A stretch of 64,000 nt of DNA from Viscum album (lineage: Eukaryota > Streptophyta > Magnoliopsida > Santalales > Viscaceae), in the NCBI GenBank assembly GCA_963277665.1, contig OY728133.1, positions 388,629,962 to 388,693,961 of the forward strand, in the 5' to 3' direction. This document shows, in pieces, positions 50,041-59,656 of the stretch. Under the pieces are notes generated by a model, which saw only the letters and a program-made list of their open reading frames with translations, did not search any database and had not been told where the DNA came from. Each line of letters starts with the position of its first letter. Position 1 is the first letter of the stretch. Made by a program: the position numbers and the translations under genes.

Positions 50041-50340
50041 TTACACTCTAAGGAGGCCCATATGCGGCAAAGCTCAGTTGAAGAGGGACTTGGGCCGGAG
50101 GTGAGAGAAACCTCGATCCCTGTCACGCCCCCTACTGGCTTCGGCAGTGGGGAAGCACAACGGAGATCCACATGTGAAGTCCCCCACAAGAAACTAGGGG
50201 TTTGTAATACCCTACCCCCGTGGGCGAAGGCCACTCCAATAAATCGTCCCTAAAGAGGGGCAATCCCGACATCCCTGCAGAGATGAGCGGGTGGGGGCCA
50301 CATCCAAACCGGGGGGGGGGACCCTGCGTGCGAGGCACGG

Positions 50341-50530
50341 GATCGGGTGATGCGAACGGTTTAACGTCTTGCCGGACGAAGTACAGTTTAACGTCGTGTG
50401 TTGAGGACGAAGCGGACGGTTTAACGTCTTGCCGGACGAAGTGCAGTTTAACGTCGTGTGTTGAGGACGAAGCGGACGGTTTAACGTCTTGCCGGACGAA
50501 GTACAGTTTAACGTTGTGTGTTGAGGACGA
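50341..50530. repeat. 60-bp higher-order repeat, three copies
   Basis: Exactly 60-bp units start at 50341, 50401 and 50461. Each holds two versions of the core: GGTTTAACGTCTTGCCGGAC and CAGTTTAACGTCGTGTGTTG, the second followed by AGGACGA. It marks the left end of the long array and shows a two-core unit amplified as one piece. Confidence 0.9.
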
Positions 50531-51480
50531 TGGATGCTTGGCAGTTTAACGTCCTGCAGCGTGGACGATGGATGCTTGGCAGTTTAACGTCCTGCAACAC
50601 GGACGATGGATGCTTGGCAGTTTAACGTCCTGCAGCGTGGACGAAGTACAGTTTAACGTCATGTTGGACGATGGATCCTTGGCAGTTTAACGTCCTGAAG
50701 CGCGGACGAAGTACAGTTTAACGTCATGTTGGACGATGGATGCTTGGCAGTTTAACGTCCTGCAGCACGGACGAATGCTTGGCAGTTTAACGTCCTGCAG
50801 CGCGGACGAATGCTTGGCAGTTTAACGTCCTGCAGCGCGGACGATGGATGCTTGGCAGTTTAACGTCCTGTAGCGCGGACGAGGTGTAGTTTAGCGTCCT
50901 GCAGGATGATGGATGCTTGGCAGTTTAACGTCCTACAGCGCGGACGATGGATGCTTGGCAGTTTAACGTCCTGCAGCGCGGACGATGGATGCTTGGCAGT
51001 TTAACGTCCTGCAGCGCGGACGATGGATGCTTGGCAGTTTAACGTCCTGCAGCACGGACGATGGATGCTTGGCAGTTTAACGTCATGCAGCGCGGACGAT
51101 GGATGCTTGGCAGTTTAATGTCCTGCAGCGCGGACGATTGATGCTTGTCAGTTTAACGTCCTGCAGCGCGGACGATGGATGCTTGGCAGTTTAACGTCCT
51201 GCAGCGCGGACGATGGATGCTTGGCAGTTTAACGTCCTTCAGCGCGGACGATGGATGCTTGGCAGTTTAACGTCCTGCAGCGCGGACGATGGATGCTTGG
51301 CAGTTTAACGTCCTGCAGCGCGGACGATGGATGCTTGGCAGTTTAACGTCCTGCAGCGCGGACGATGGATGCTTGGCAGTTTAACGTCCTGCAGCGCGGA
51401 CAATGGATACTTGGCAGTTTAACGTCCTGCAGCACGGACGATGGATGCTTGACAGTTTAACGTCCTGCAGCGCGGACGAA
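50531..51480. repeat. 38-bp tandem array, about 25 copies
   Basis: From about 50531 a unit of 38 bp, GATGGATGCTTGGCAGTTTA then ACGTCCTGCAGCGCGGAC, runs head to tail. Units in 50945-51480 are nearly identical and exactly 38 bp apart; those before it include shorter and mixed forms. Each contains a PstI-type CTGCAG and an inverted repeat CGTCC, eight bases, GGACG. It is uninterrupted by spacers. Near-identity points to recent amplification. The array lies left of the promoter-like zone, in the candidate 3' LTR. Confidence 0.95.
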
Positions 51481-52043
51481 GTAGTGCCACCAATGGGTCC
51501 GTGTCACTTCACGCGAGCCTGGAGGGCCGAACGGGAAGACAACGCACGGTGCGGGCACCCGGGATGAAGATCATCGGGCACCACGCAGGCGGGTACCCTC
51601 AGGGGGTCAAAGGGGGTGACCCTGGCGGTTTGCGCGCAAAAGACGAGCTTGGCGCGCAATACCGCGGGTCGGCGCGCAATTGGGTGGGCTGGCGCGCAAT
51701 TGGGCCAGCGCTTTGCGCGTGGAAGATGGAGATTGCGCGCACCGGGCCTCTGATAGCGCGCGGGGGCAACGACCCATTCTTTAACGAATGACCACTTAGT
51801 AAGGGGGGGTGCGCGCAATCGGGCTGGATTGCGCGCACCTGGGGGGAAATTGCGTGCAAGAGGCTTCTTTTGCGCGCGAAGGCCTTTGGATGAGGAGTTG
51901 GTCAAAGGAAAGGATCCAAAGGGGTTGCATGCGAAATAAAGGAGGTTACCTGAAGATGGGCATTGCGCGCGGAGGGGGCGGGATTGCGCGCACAAGCGAC
52001 CCTTCGAATTCTGGCAACCTTCAAAACGTCGGGGGTCGCCCTG

Positions 52044-52053
52044 TATTTATAGG
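52044..52053 (-). promoter_or_regulatory. TATA box pointing left (pol-sense); candidate LTR promoter
   Basis: On the - strand the sequence is TTGCCTATAAATACAGGGCG. The decamer CCTATAAATA is identical to the one at 52571-52580 on the other strand. It would start transcription leftward near 52.02 kb, in the direction of gag-pol, as expected of a U3 promoter if this region is the 3' LTR. Confidence 0.55.
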
Positions 52054-52067
52054 CAACCCCGGGCGCG

Positions 52068-52140
52068 CAAGTCGGCTCGCGGGCGCGCAATTCGGCTCGC
52101 GGGCGCGCAAATCGGCTCGCGGGCGCGCAACGCGGCTCGG
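52068..52140. repeat. 20-bp tandem repeat, four copies
   Basis: The unit GGGCGCGCAAGTCGGCTCGC occurs four times with changes only in the three bases after GCGCGCAA. It is the tightest packing of the GCGCGCAA motif. Confidence 0.9.
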
Positions 52141-52570
52141 GCGCGAAATAGGGGCCCGACGCGCAATAGGGCTGCGCATGGGCGTCGGGCGCAGAACATT
52201 CTGCGCCGACTCGGCCCCTTGTGCGAATCCCGGAAGGATTGCGCGCGCCTCACCAATATTGCGCGCGGGCCTCCGATATTTCGCGCAAGGCCTTCGGGCC
52301 TTCCGAAACATGCTTCTGACTCCGAATATGACCTCGCTTTCCTCATCCGGAACTTCTTTTGAGGAGAAACAAACTTTTCCGGCGTCTACAAAAGCCCCCC
52401 CTCGAAATCTGATCGGTGAGAGGTCGCAACGATCGGGTTCCGAGGGAGACGCCAGAATGCCGAAGTCCTGGGCGGCGCCGGCCTTTGGCGCGCAAAAAGG
52501 GCGTCGGGCGCGAAATTCGCTGCCGTGGTCGCGCAAAGTGCTTTCCGCGCGGTGCGGACACCCGGCCTCG

Positions 52571-52580
52571 CCTATAAATA
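52571..52580 (+). promoter_or_regulatory. TATA box of the antisense PMD gene
   Basis: The sequence CGCCTATAAATAGGGGCC is a near-ideal plant TATA box on the + strand. A start about 30 bases downstream would give a leader of about 260 bases before the ATG at 52863. An equivalent box precedes the PMD pseudogene of the old copy. Confidence 0.7.
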
Positions 52581-55301
52581 GGGGCCCTGAGTCCCCCGTG
52601 CCGTACACAAGCTTTCCGCGCGATAAGCTTCCAAGCTCTCATGCGCGAAATTTCCATTGACAGCGCGAAATTCGCCCGTTCGGCGCGCAAACCCATCCGG
52701 ATATCGCCTTGTCTTGCGCGAACACCCGGGGTTTTACGCGACGAACTTCCCAATTGAGCGCCGTCCACTAGGATTGTGCGGCAACTCCCAAATTTCTCTA
52801 CCAGCCTCCTCCGATTCCGCACGCCTCATCCCTTAACCCACACGACTCCCAGAGCTTCTGAGATGGCCGCGAATCAAGTGAATGAGGGGGATGCCGCCAT
52901 TCGCAGAGCTGAGATGGCGGAGAACGAGGAGGTCTACGGAGCCAAGGAGATTGTTTCCAACAATCAATCCTTGTTCGATTTGCTGACGCCGGCCCAGAAG
53001 ACGTATCCGCTGTCGGACAACCTGCCGCTCTGGAACTACGGCATCCTGGATGAGGTCCCGGTGCCGGGGTTCGAGGTTGATGCGCCACGGACCTGGGTGA
53101 CTCGGGAGGACGAGCTTCCCCGCTACAACATCACCAACAACGGGCATCCTGCCAGGGAGACCAGGAACTTAAATGTCTATGTCCTGAACCCGAGGACGCG
53201 AACCATTACCGGGAGTCAGCCTACTGCAGAGAACGCTCCATCCCTCTACTCGAGCACGTATCTCCAGAGTGTCACCGACGACACTAGGGGCTAGCTGAAG
53301 GACTGGGACTTGCGGTCTGGGGGAAATTTCACCAGTGAGTGGGCCTGGGCATTCTGGGTACGCCACACCTGCGATCACTTCGTGGAGGAACTGCGGTACA
53401 TCGGCCTGTTTGAGGCGGTGTGGACGTCACAGTTCCACTTCTACCAGCAGCCCGAGCTTGGGCCGGAGCTGTTCACCCGCTGGTCCCCGGATACCAACAC
53501 CTTCCATCTTCATCATGGGGAGGTCAGCATCGGTCTTTGGGACATCCACTGCATTGGAGGTATCCCGCTGGAGGGTTACCAATACGATGAGTTCCTGCCT
53601 CCGAGGAACACCTGGGGCGATAGGTCACAGACTCCCATCCTGACGTGGCATCTACTGGACCTGGCTACGGAGCGGCTCGGGGTCAAGGACTTCCACAAGG
53701 ACATAGCCTACAAGGAGTGGTTCGGCCAGTTCTTGGAGCATGACCCAGCGGTCAAGATTCCAGGAAGGGGGAAGCGGTGCCCGACCGCGGCTCAGAGGAG
53801 CCGGAACGGGTCGTACTGGTGGGTCCTGGAGATGGGAGACTACTGCTCATGGGGGTACCGCGTCATCGAGGCACGGGACCCAAATGTCCGGTACGCGGCG
53901 TTCCTGGCCACCTTTCTGAGTGGGTGGCTCCTGCCAGTACGGGACGCGAGGATGAGCATCCGCCCGGCGACACTTGTGATGGCGGGCGCCATGGCCGCCA
54001 ACAAAAGATTCAACCTCGGGGTCCCAGTGCTGGCTAAGCTGTACGCCATCCTGGGATGCATCTCGTGAGGGGGGTCGCCACGAAGGGTCTGTGGGCCCTT
54101 TTAATTCTTCCACAGCTGGGTGGCTGCTCACCTCGGTGGGTACACGTTTCCAAACGCCGTCATTCCTCCGAGAAACGGCCTGCGACCCTCCCTGATGAAC
54201 ATCGCGGGGGTCGCTCTGATGACCCTAAATGAGGAGGGCGTCAGGATTCGGATTGGCAATCACACCAATTTCAACTTCAACCCGTTCCCCACTCCCGTTG
54301 GCCAGATGATCGACAATGGGCAGGGCCTGCTGGAGCAGCACGAATAATTCCTGAGCATGCGGGGCGGGGTGCTCGTGGCTCGGATCGACGGGAAGGTGAT
54401 CTGCGAGCCCTACGTGCCAACCCGGTTCGCCAGGCAGTTCGGGTGCCTTCAACGGATGCCGAAGAGGGTATTCGCTGCTGTCTGGGAGGAGACGAACCCT
54501 TGCGTCCTTCGCCAGATGTGGTTAATGTTCGCCGCTTTCGGCTCTGGCGATGTCATCACTCTCCCTCCTACCGGGGTCGACGCAGGCTTGGCAACCGAGT
54601 ACGCCGATCACTGGGCCATCGCGTACCCCGAGGGGCTTCTACGGAAACCAGTTTGGCGGCTCGAGGTCACCCGTGCGGAGACCGGGCATCAAGGAAGGAG
54701 GTGAGGCGCCGTTACGCGGGGGAGAACGGAGGCGCTCCAAGAAGCGGAGCCGGCGCGGGCAGGGACTTCGGCGGCGGGCACATCGCAGACTACTGCCACG
54801 GCCTCAGCGCCCAGAGAGGGGGCGCGTGCGGTGGTCGGGGAGCGGCCCGGGAAGCAGATAAGGCGTCTGCTCGAACCCTCCCACGATGCCGTCTTCCCAG
54901 CGCTGTGGTCGGCCTGGATGACCCTACGGCAGTCCATGGGGACCGAAACCATCTGGCAGAAGATTATCAGAGAAGGAATCCATCTGCCAGAGGTCGGGCG
55001 CCTTCAGGTCGCCGACAGGGTGAACTTCCACCGGCGGTATGCGTATCTGACGGCCATGGACGAGTACGCGCGCCAACGTGGTCAGCGTGCGGAGCCGTCC
55101 CTTCTGGTGAAGGTGATGCTCGGTCTAGTGCCTGCTCCAGAACAGATGCCGCCAGAGGAAGGTGATAGTAACGATGACTCCGAGGAAGAGGAGGAGACAG
55201 GGGAGGATGAAGGCTCTGAGGGAAGGTCCCATCCGGGGAGCCCGCGGGAGAGCGGCGAGGTGGCCGGCTCTGACAATGTCGATATCACTGAGCTCCTCGA
55301 G

Positions 55302-55378
55302 GTCCGCTTCTATCCCTACTCAACCTGCTTCGTCCATTCTCTTATGTAGCTTCTAACCCATTTCTTCATCTTCCTCAG
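55302..55378 (+). other. Intron 1 of the antisense PMD gene
   Basis: It starts GTCCGC after GAG and ends in a pyrimidine-rich tract, CATCTTCCTCAG. It is 77 bp and contains a stop (TAG at 55347). Removing it keeps the frame into the next exon. The 5' site is weak beyond GT, so the exact donor may differ. Confidence 0.6.
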
Positions 55379-55544
55379 GAGTGCACGGATGTTGGTCAGG
55401 CATCCTCAGCAGGAGTAGGAGAGGCGCCAGCAGGACAGGGCGGGGGCCAGACACCTATCATTGAATTGACAAGCGCTGAGGGGTCCCCTGCTTCAATTGC
55501 TCCTGCGGCGGCCGGGACAGCGGAAGATGACGCTCTGGACTCCC

Positions 55545-55616
55545 GTAAGTCTCCTTACTTTACTGCTGGTGCTTGCCGTTGACGATCCGTGATTAACCGC
55601 GGCATGCCTTGCGCAG
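55545..55616 (+). other. Intron 2 of the antisense PMD gene
   Basis: It starts with the consensus donor GTAAGT and ends CCTTGCGCAG. It is 72 bp long with in-frame stops. Splicing joins ...GACTCCC to TGATCTCAAT, and the frame then stays open to 56525. Confidence 0.8.
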
Positions 55617-56529
55617 TGATCTCAATACTGGAGGCTCGTCAGGCTGTCGAACCCGGGCCATCCACGAGTGGACCAGTGGCAGATATGCCACCTTCTCCGG
55701 AACATACTTCTCACACCGAGCCGGCCCCACCAACTGCTGATCAGGGGGCAACGGACGCCGGCGGTGCTGCCATCGGAGAGAGGTCGGAGGCTGACGAGGG
55801 TGTCAACGCCGCTGGGGCGAGAGAAGAAGGTCGCCCAGATGTTGGGGAACCTACCCCCTGTGAGGACATCCCAGGGGCGGACCCTGCAGCAGACCTGCTG
55901 GCTGCCTTCCCTGCCTACCGGCCTGCCGACCCCGAGGAGATGGACGACTCAGACTCGGAGGCGGTCGAGGAGAGCTGGATAACGCGCCGCAGGGGGTGGA
56001 AGTGCATCCAACGCTTCCTCAAGCGACCCCCATCGGAGTGGCTGGGACGCATGGGATCACTTCAAACCTGGCTGCGCTTCCTGTGTGCCGGGGGAGCTGA
56101 TGCTCGACGCCTCCATCTGACGGTCCGTGATTTCATGGTCGAAAAGATGCGCGAGAGCCGCCGGCGTGCCGACGTCGCACAATGCCGGGACATGTCGGAG
56201 AACACGCGGGCGCTCCTCGTGGCGGAGCAGGAAGTCTGGTGCCTCGAAGGGCAGGCGACAGAGAAGGAGGCCTTCGTCGCAGTGTGCACTGAGCTTGTGG
56301 AGCAATTGACGGCCCAGCTGGATGACGCCCAGGTACAGCTGACGGAGGTGGGCCACCAGATGGTCACACTTCAAGTCGAGCGGGAGCGTGCACAGGCCAG
56401 GATCAGTGAGCTGCGCGCTGCGACCGCCGACGAAGAGAGGGCATGCAGAGAGCGAGAAGCAGCTCTGGAGGCCGCCAGCCAAAGGGTAACGGCGTTGGAA
56501 AGATCCATTCAGCACGCTAATCCCTAGGG

Positions 56530-57330
56530 GATTTGTTTTTGCCATTCCCAGAACCTTTTGCTTCCGCTACTCAATACTTCGATCCATTTGTATGAATCAA
56601 CATATTTATCTGCATATTTTGGCTTAACGTGCTCAACCACAATTCATTGTCTTGCGGGAGCGTTAACCAAGCTTCAGGCATCCACAATTGGGCCTGGATT
56701 TCTAAGGAAAGAGGGAGGTCATTCCTAGGAAAGGAGACCTCAGACCTAATCAATGTACCACCCCCCCAACTTGTTCCGACACACGAGCGGGATAGCGCTA
56801 GGGGCGTTGAGATTTTATCCGAACATAGGGAGATAAAAAAGGGTGAATCGCGTGTCCCGAATTCAGAAATCCACGACGGTCAGTCTTCCAGGAAATGCCC
56901 AAGACGGCAAGCGGACAATGGATCAATCGACCATACTACTGCAATAGACGGACCAAAGGTCATCATTCATATTGCAGGAGGCGGATCACATGTCATCATC
57001 AATACCGCTTTGGGGGTTCCTTCAGACACAAGGGTGGAAATCCGGATCAAAAGAGCATGCGAAGCGTGGGGAGAAGTGATGACTTGTTCGGACATAATCT
57101 AACACTCCCAAAATTGCGCCATCGTGGGGAAAGCGTATTAGGCGGATGCACCAATCTGGCCGTGAATCACCCCAATTATCAGACAGAACCTCTTTGATGA
57201 GGAAACTGTCGCTTCCCATCATTGCAATGGGTCATCCCGAGCTGAATCAGGGAGGATATCACAACCGCACCACTCTACCAGAAGCCAGGCCAGACGGCCG
57301 GCGACGAGGAGGGGCGGAACTTAGCGACCC
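56530..57330. other. Spacer after the antisense gene, nothing recognised
   Basis: Several open frames of about 100-157 codons overlap here, none with a family motif. It is the 3' flank of the antisense gene. Confidence 0.4.
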
Positions 57331-57419
57331 CTGAGGCTGGACCCAAGTCGAGATGCCCGGGCGTTCCTACGTACTCCATCAGGCTGGAGATCAAGCCACA
57401 CGTAGTTCTGAGAGTGCAG

Positions 57420-57540
57420 TTTTAACGTCATGCGGGACGTAGAACCCCGATTAGGGAGATCTTAGTTTAAGGTCGTAGAGCTCGGACCATAGGGGAAGAT
57501 CTTAGTTTAAGGTCTTAGAGCTCGGACCATAGGAACCTCA
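57420..57540. repeat. GGTC-loop-GACC motif, young version
   Basis: TAGTTTAAGGTCTTAGAGCT and then CGGACCATAGG occurs twice, with one more CGTC-type unit just before it. The stem GGTC/GACC has a ten-base loop. Related units are at 58459-58525 (AGTTTACGGTCGTGTGGTAA, then GACC). It is the counterpart of the 12.0-12.46 kb array in the old copy. Confidence 0.8.
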
Positions 57541-57749
57541 AAGTACGCCACATCATGGTCCTATCCCCTGGATATGCGAAGATGCACTAAGGGATAGTGT
57601 CAAGAGTGCCGAGATTTTTCCTGGTCAGAATGGGGGGTGGAAAACGTAATGTGAATCATGCGGCCATTCACTCAAGGACTGGGGGCACCGGCGTAACGAT
57701 ATAGGAGTACTGCCGACCGTGGCGGAAAAGCAGCATCAATATCGCACTG

Positions 57750-58180
57750 ACCTTTGATGGAATGAGGCAGCAAACGAGCATCAACCGCTTAAGCGCAGGA
57801 TTCATATCGATTCGCTGCCCAAGGCCCTTGGGGGCACCAGCCCGGATCGGTGGGAGAGCACTAAGGCATTGTATCCAGACCGCTCACGGGGGGTTCCACC
57901 CAGGGCGTAAGTGATGGGTCAGAATGAAGGGGAGCATGAAGCCTGAAAAGTGGAAGGAACCTGACCAAGCTGAACCTGACCCTCCTGGCAAGAGACCAGA
58001 GTGCTCTTGACACCGGTGGACCACTGCAAGGGGTCAAGGGACACGCCTTGAGGGTGACCCGAAGGCGGCGGATAAGGGGGAATCTCTAAGAGGTGGGGGG
58101 CTGGACCCGAAGTTTCAAACATCCGGGCGTTCCTACGTATCCCATAAGGATGGGAATCAAGCCACACGTAGTTCTTGAAG
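57750..58180. repeat. Long direct duplication, left copy
   Basis: The stretch from GCAAACGAGCATCAACCGCT through GCAGGATTCATATCGATTCG to the ACGTAGTTCTTGA module is repeated in the same order at about 59010-59430. Parts in the middle have diverged or been replaced. Unit distance is about 1.25 kb. Confidence 0.75.
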
Positions 58181-59009
58181 CGCGGCGCAATACAATCGGG
58201 CACCAGCGCGGGGAGGGGTGCGGGTCTGACCCTCGCACCCAAAAGAAGCGGTATTTGATATTTCTTGTTTGTCCTTAAAGGTGGATGGTTTTTCTTTGTG
58301 CAGCGACATGCCTGTGATTAAGAAATCCCTGGCGTCGCCACAATAATCAAGCCATGAAAGGCATTGATAAATGGCGTGGTTATTAACCAGCGCCCAACGT
58401 GAGTGTCCCCCGAGGAGAACATCACGATGCAGTGCCGTTTCTCGTCGGGCGGCCAAGACGATCACAGTTTACGGTCGTGTGGTAAGACCAGGCAACACAG
58501 TTTAAGGTCGTGTGGCTCGGACCATGGAGGAATCCGCTTATTGCGATACGGCGGACCCAGTGGAGGTGGGGACACATCCCAGCCCTGCGGTCACGCACAA
58601 TTCCAGGAGAAGGATCCTGGGATAGGGGCCTGCATATGTCTATCAACCGAGGGGTAGAGATGCTAGCCTCCAGCTATGCTGGGCCCAGAACGCGATTGTT
58701 CGGGCGACTCCTTCCTCCTCATGGGGATTAGGGTCTAGCTACACATGGCCCTTAGGGAGGACATTAGCATATATCATTGGTGCTCATATCGCGGGAGCCT
58801 CGAAAGGCACCATTACCCTGGTTGGCCTGCCTAACGTGTAGAGGTGTACTGAGGGTCAGTACGAAGAGAGAGTGTCGAGTTTCCACTACAACGCACTGAG
58901 GCGGAGTGTGATAAGGACTGCGCAACCAATGTTCAGAGCCTGAAAGAGTTGACATGGTGATCAAGGATGTTGCTGACCATATTCGCAACATGACATCCGA
59001 TCGCGTCAG

Positions 59010-59430
59010 CCTAGGATGAGGCAAGCAAACGAGCATCAACCGCTCAAGCGCAGGATTCATATCGATTTGCTGCCCAGGACCCGCCGGTAAATCGACCAGG
59101 AGCGGTAGGAGAGCACTAAGGCATCACATCCGAACCGCTAATGAGGATCCCTTTGAGTGAAGGCCCGAACAAGAGGAAGCGCGAGGCCTGACAAGTAACA
59201 CAGGACTTGTCGGGATCGAATCCGACACTACAGGTCGTAGACCGGAGTACCCCAAAACATGCTAACAGATCACTGGAAAGGGTAGGAGGACTCACCTTGA
59301 GAGCAACCAAAGGACGGAAGATCCCCGTGATCAACCAAGAGGCGGGGCTGGACCTGGGACACAAACGTCCAGGTGGTCCTAAGTATCCCATAAGGATGGG
59401 AATCAAGCTGTACGTAGTTCTTGAGAGGCA
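59010..59430. repeat. Long direct duplication, right copy
   Basis: This is the second copy of the 57750-58180 block, with GCAAACGAGCATCAACCGCT, GAGAGCACTAAGGCAT and the ACGTAGTTCTTGA module in the same order. Confidence 0.75.
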
Positions 59431-59653
59431 GTTTAACGTCGTGCGGGACGAAGTGCAGTTTAACATCATGCGGGACGATGGAGCATGTAGTTTAACGTCC
59501 TGCAGCGTGGACGAAGTGCAGTTTAACATCGTGCGGGACGAAGTGCAGTTTAACGTCATGCGGGACGAAGTGCAGTTTAACGTCATGTGGGACGAAGTGC
59601 AGTTTAACGTCGTGCGGGACGAAGTGCAGTTTAACGTCATGCGGGACAAAGTG
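59429..59653. repeat. 27-bp tandem array directly after the pol stop, eight copies
   Basis: Units begin at 59429, 59455, 59488, 59519, 59546, 59573, 59600 and 59627; the last five are exactly 27 bp apart: CAGTTTAACGTCATGCGGGA then CGAAGTG. Each can form a hairpin, CGTC with GACG around six bases. The array ends three bases before the pol stop codon (59659-59657), so it is the first part of the element's 3' untranslated region. The unit length is a multiple of three, so open frames run through it, but they encode only the repeat. Confidence 0.95.
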
Positions 59654-59656
59654 CAC

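Larger units (their letters stand above)
51620..52740. promoter_or_regulatory. CpG-rich zone with a dense cluster of GCGCGCAA motifs
   Basis: GCGCGCAA or its reverse complement TTGCGCGC, often extended to ATTGCGCGCACC or TTTGCGCGCAAAAG, occurs some thirty times, most often 15-30 bp apart. Several copies, such as CTTTGGCGCGCAAAAAGG near 52485, would fit the E2F-type consensus TTTSSCGC. A 20-bp tandem block lies at 52068-52140. Long open frames cross the zone on both strands in all phases because of its composition and are not genes. It sits directly upstream of the antisense gene and around the two TATA boxes, so a promoter role is plausible but unproven. Confidence 0.6.
48971..52783 (-). repeat. 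Candidate 3' LTR of the young Tat element
   Basis: By position this should hold the 3' LTR. A possible inner edge is at 52783, where the - strand reads AGAGAAATTTGGGAGT and then TGCCGCACAATCC, that is a purine-rich tract followed by TG. A pol-sense TATA box at 52053-52044 fits a U3 promoter. The left edge could be any of several TG steps near 48971-48980 or somewhat farther right. A length near 3.8 kb would be long but within the range known for Tat elements. With no second LTR in view this stays a hypothesis. Confidence 0.35.
52863..56527 (+). pseudogene. Antisense plant-mobile-domain (PMD) gene of the Tat element, three exons, several nonsense codons
   Basis: Exons 52863-55301, 55379-55544 and 55617-56527 join into one frame of 1172 codons with the stop. 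The ATG has a good context (GAGATGGCC). Residues about 160-530 match the PMD (aminotransferase-like) family: E-W-A-W-A-F-W, T-F-H-L-H-H-G-E-V-S-I (214), G-G-I-P-L-E-G and the C-terminal E-P-Y-V-P-T-R-F-A-R-Q-F-G (515). An acidic stretch lies at about 765-790, then a Pro/Ser-rich linker and a C-terminal coiled coil. PMD proteins of host plants (MAIN, MAIL1) act in the nucleus in silencing and genome stability; the role here is unknown. Exon 1 has five in-frame stops at 53292 (TAG), 54066 (TGA), 54102 (TAA), 54345 (TAA) and 54702 (TGA), so this copy is probably dead. Confidence 0.8.
57335..59435. repeat. 3' region with at least three copies of the TCAAGCCACACGTAGTTCT module
   Basis: Blocks at about 57365-57410, 58127-58175 and 59370-59425 read GTTCCTACGTATCCCATAAGG, then ATGGGAATCAAGC and CACACGTAGTTCT; a weaker fourth lies near 58690-58750. 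The reverse complement is the AAGAACTAC module of the old copy. Between them lies unique-looking sequence without genes. The block contains a small inverted repeat, CCCAT with ATGGG. Confidence 0.8.

Noticed and set aside
49693..50549. Overlapping frames of 76-109 codons
   Set aside because: They translate tandem units (period-driven repeats such as L-T-S-C-R-T-K) and have no other content.
50341..51480. CRISPR-like look of a regular short repeat
   Set aside because: Units are contiguous with no unique spacers, there are no cas genes, and the context is a plant retroelement.
51504..52822. Long overlapping open frames on both strands, up to 283 codons
   Set aside because: They run in several phases at once through the GCGCGCAA cluster and are rich in Ala, Arg, Asn and Cys from that motif. 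GC-rich repeats lack stops; there is no family similarity and the true start of the antisense gene lies downstream.
52776..52862. Upstream ATG at 52776 as start of the antisense gene
   Set aside because: The extra 29 residues are low-complexity (Pro/Thr/Arg-rich) and overlap the candidate polypurine tract; the ATG at 52863 has a better context. It cannot be excluded without transcript data.
52863..56527. The PMD gene as an ordinary host gene caught between elements
   Set aside because: The old Tat copy has the same gene in the same relative place and orientation, which is hard to explain unless it belongs to the element.
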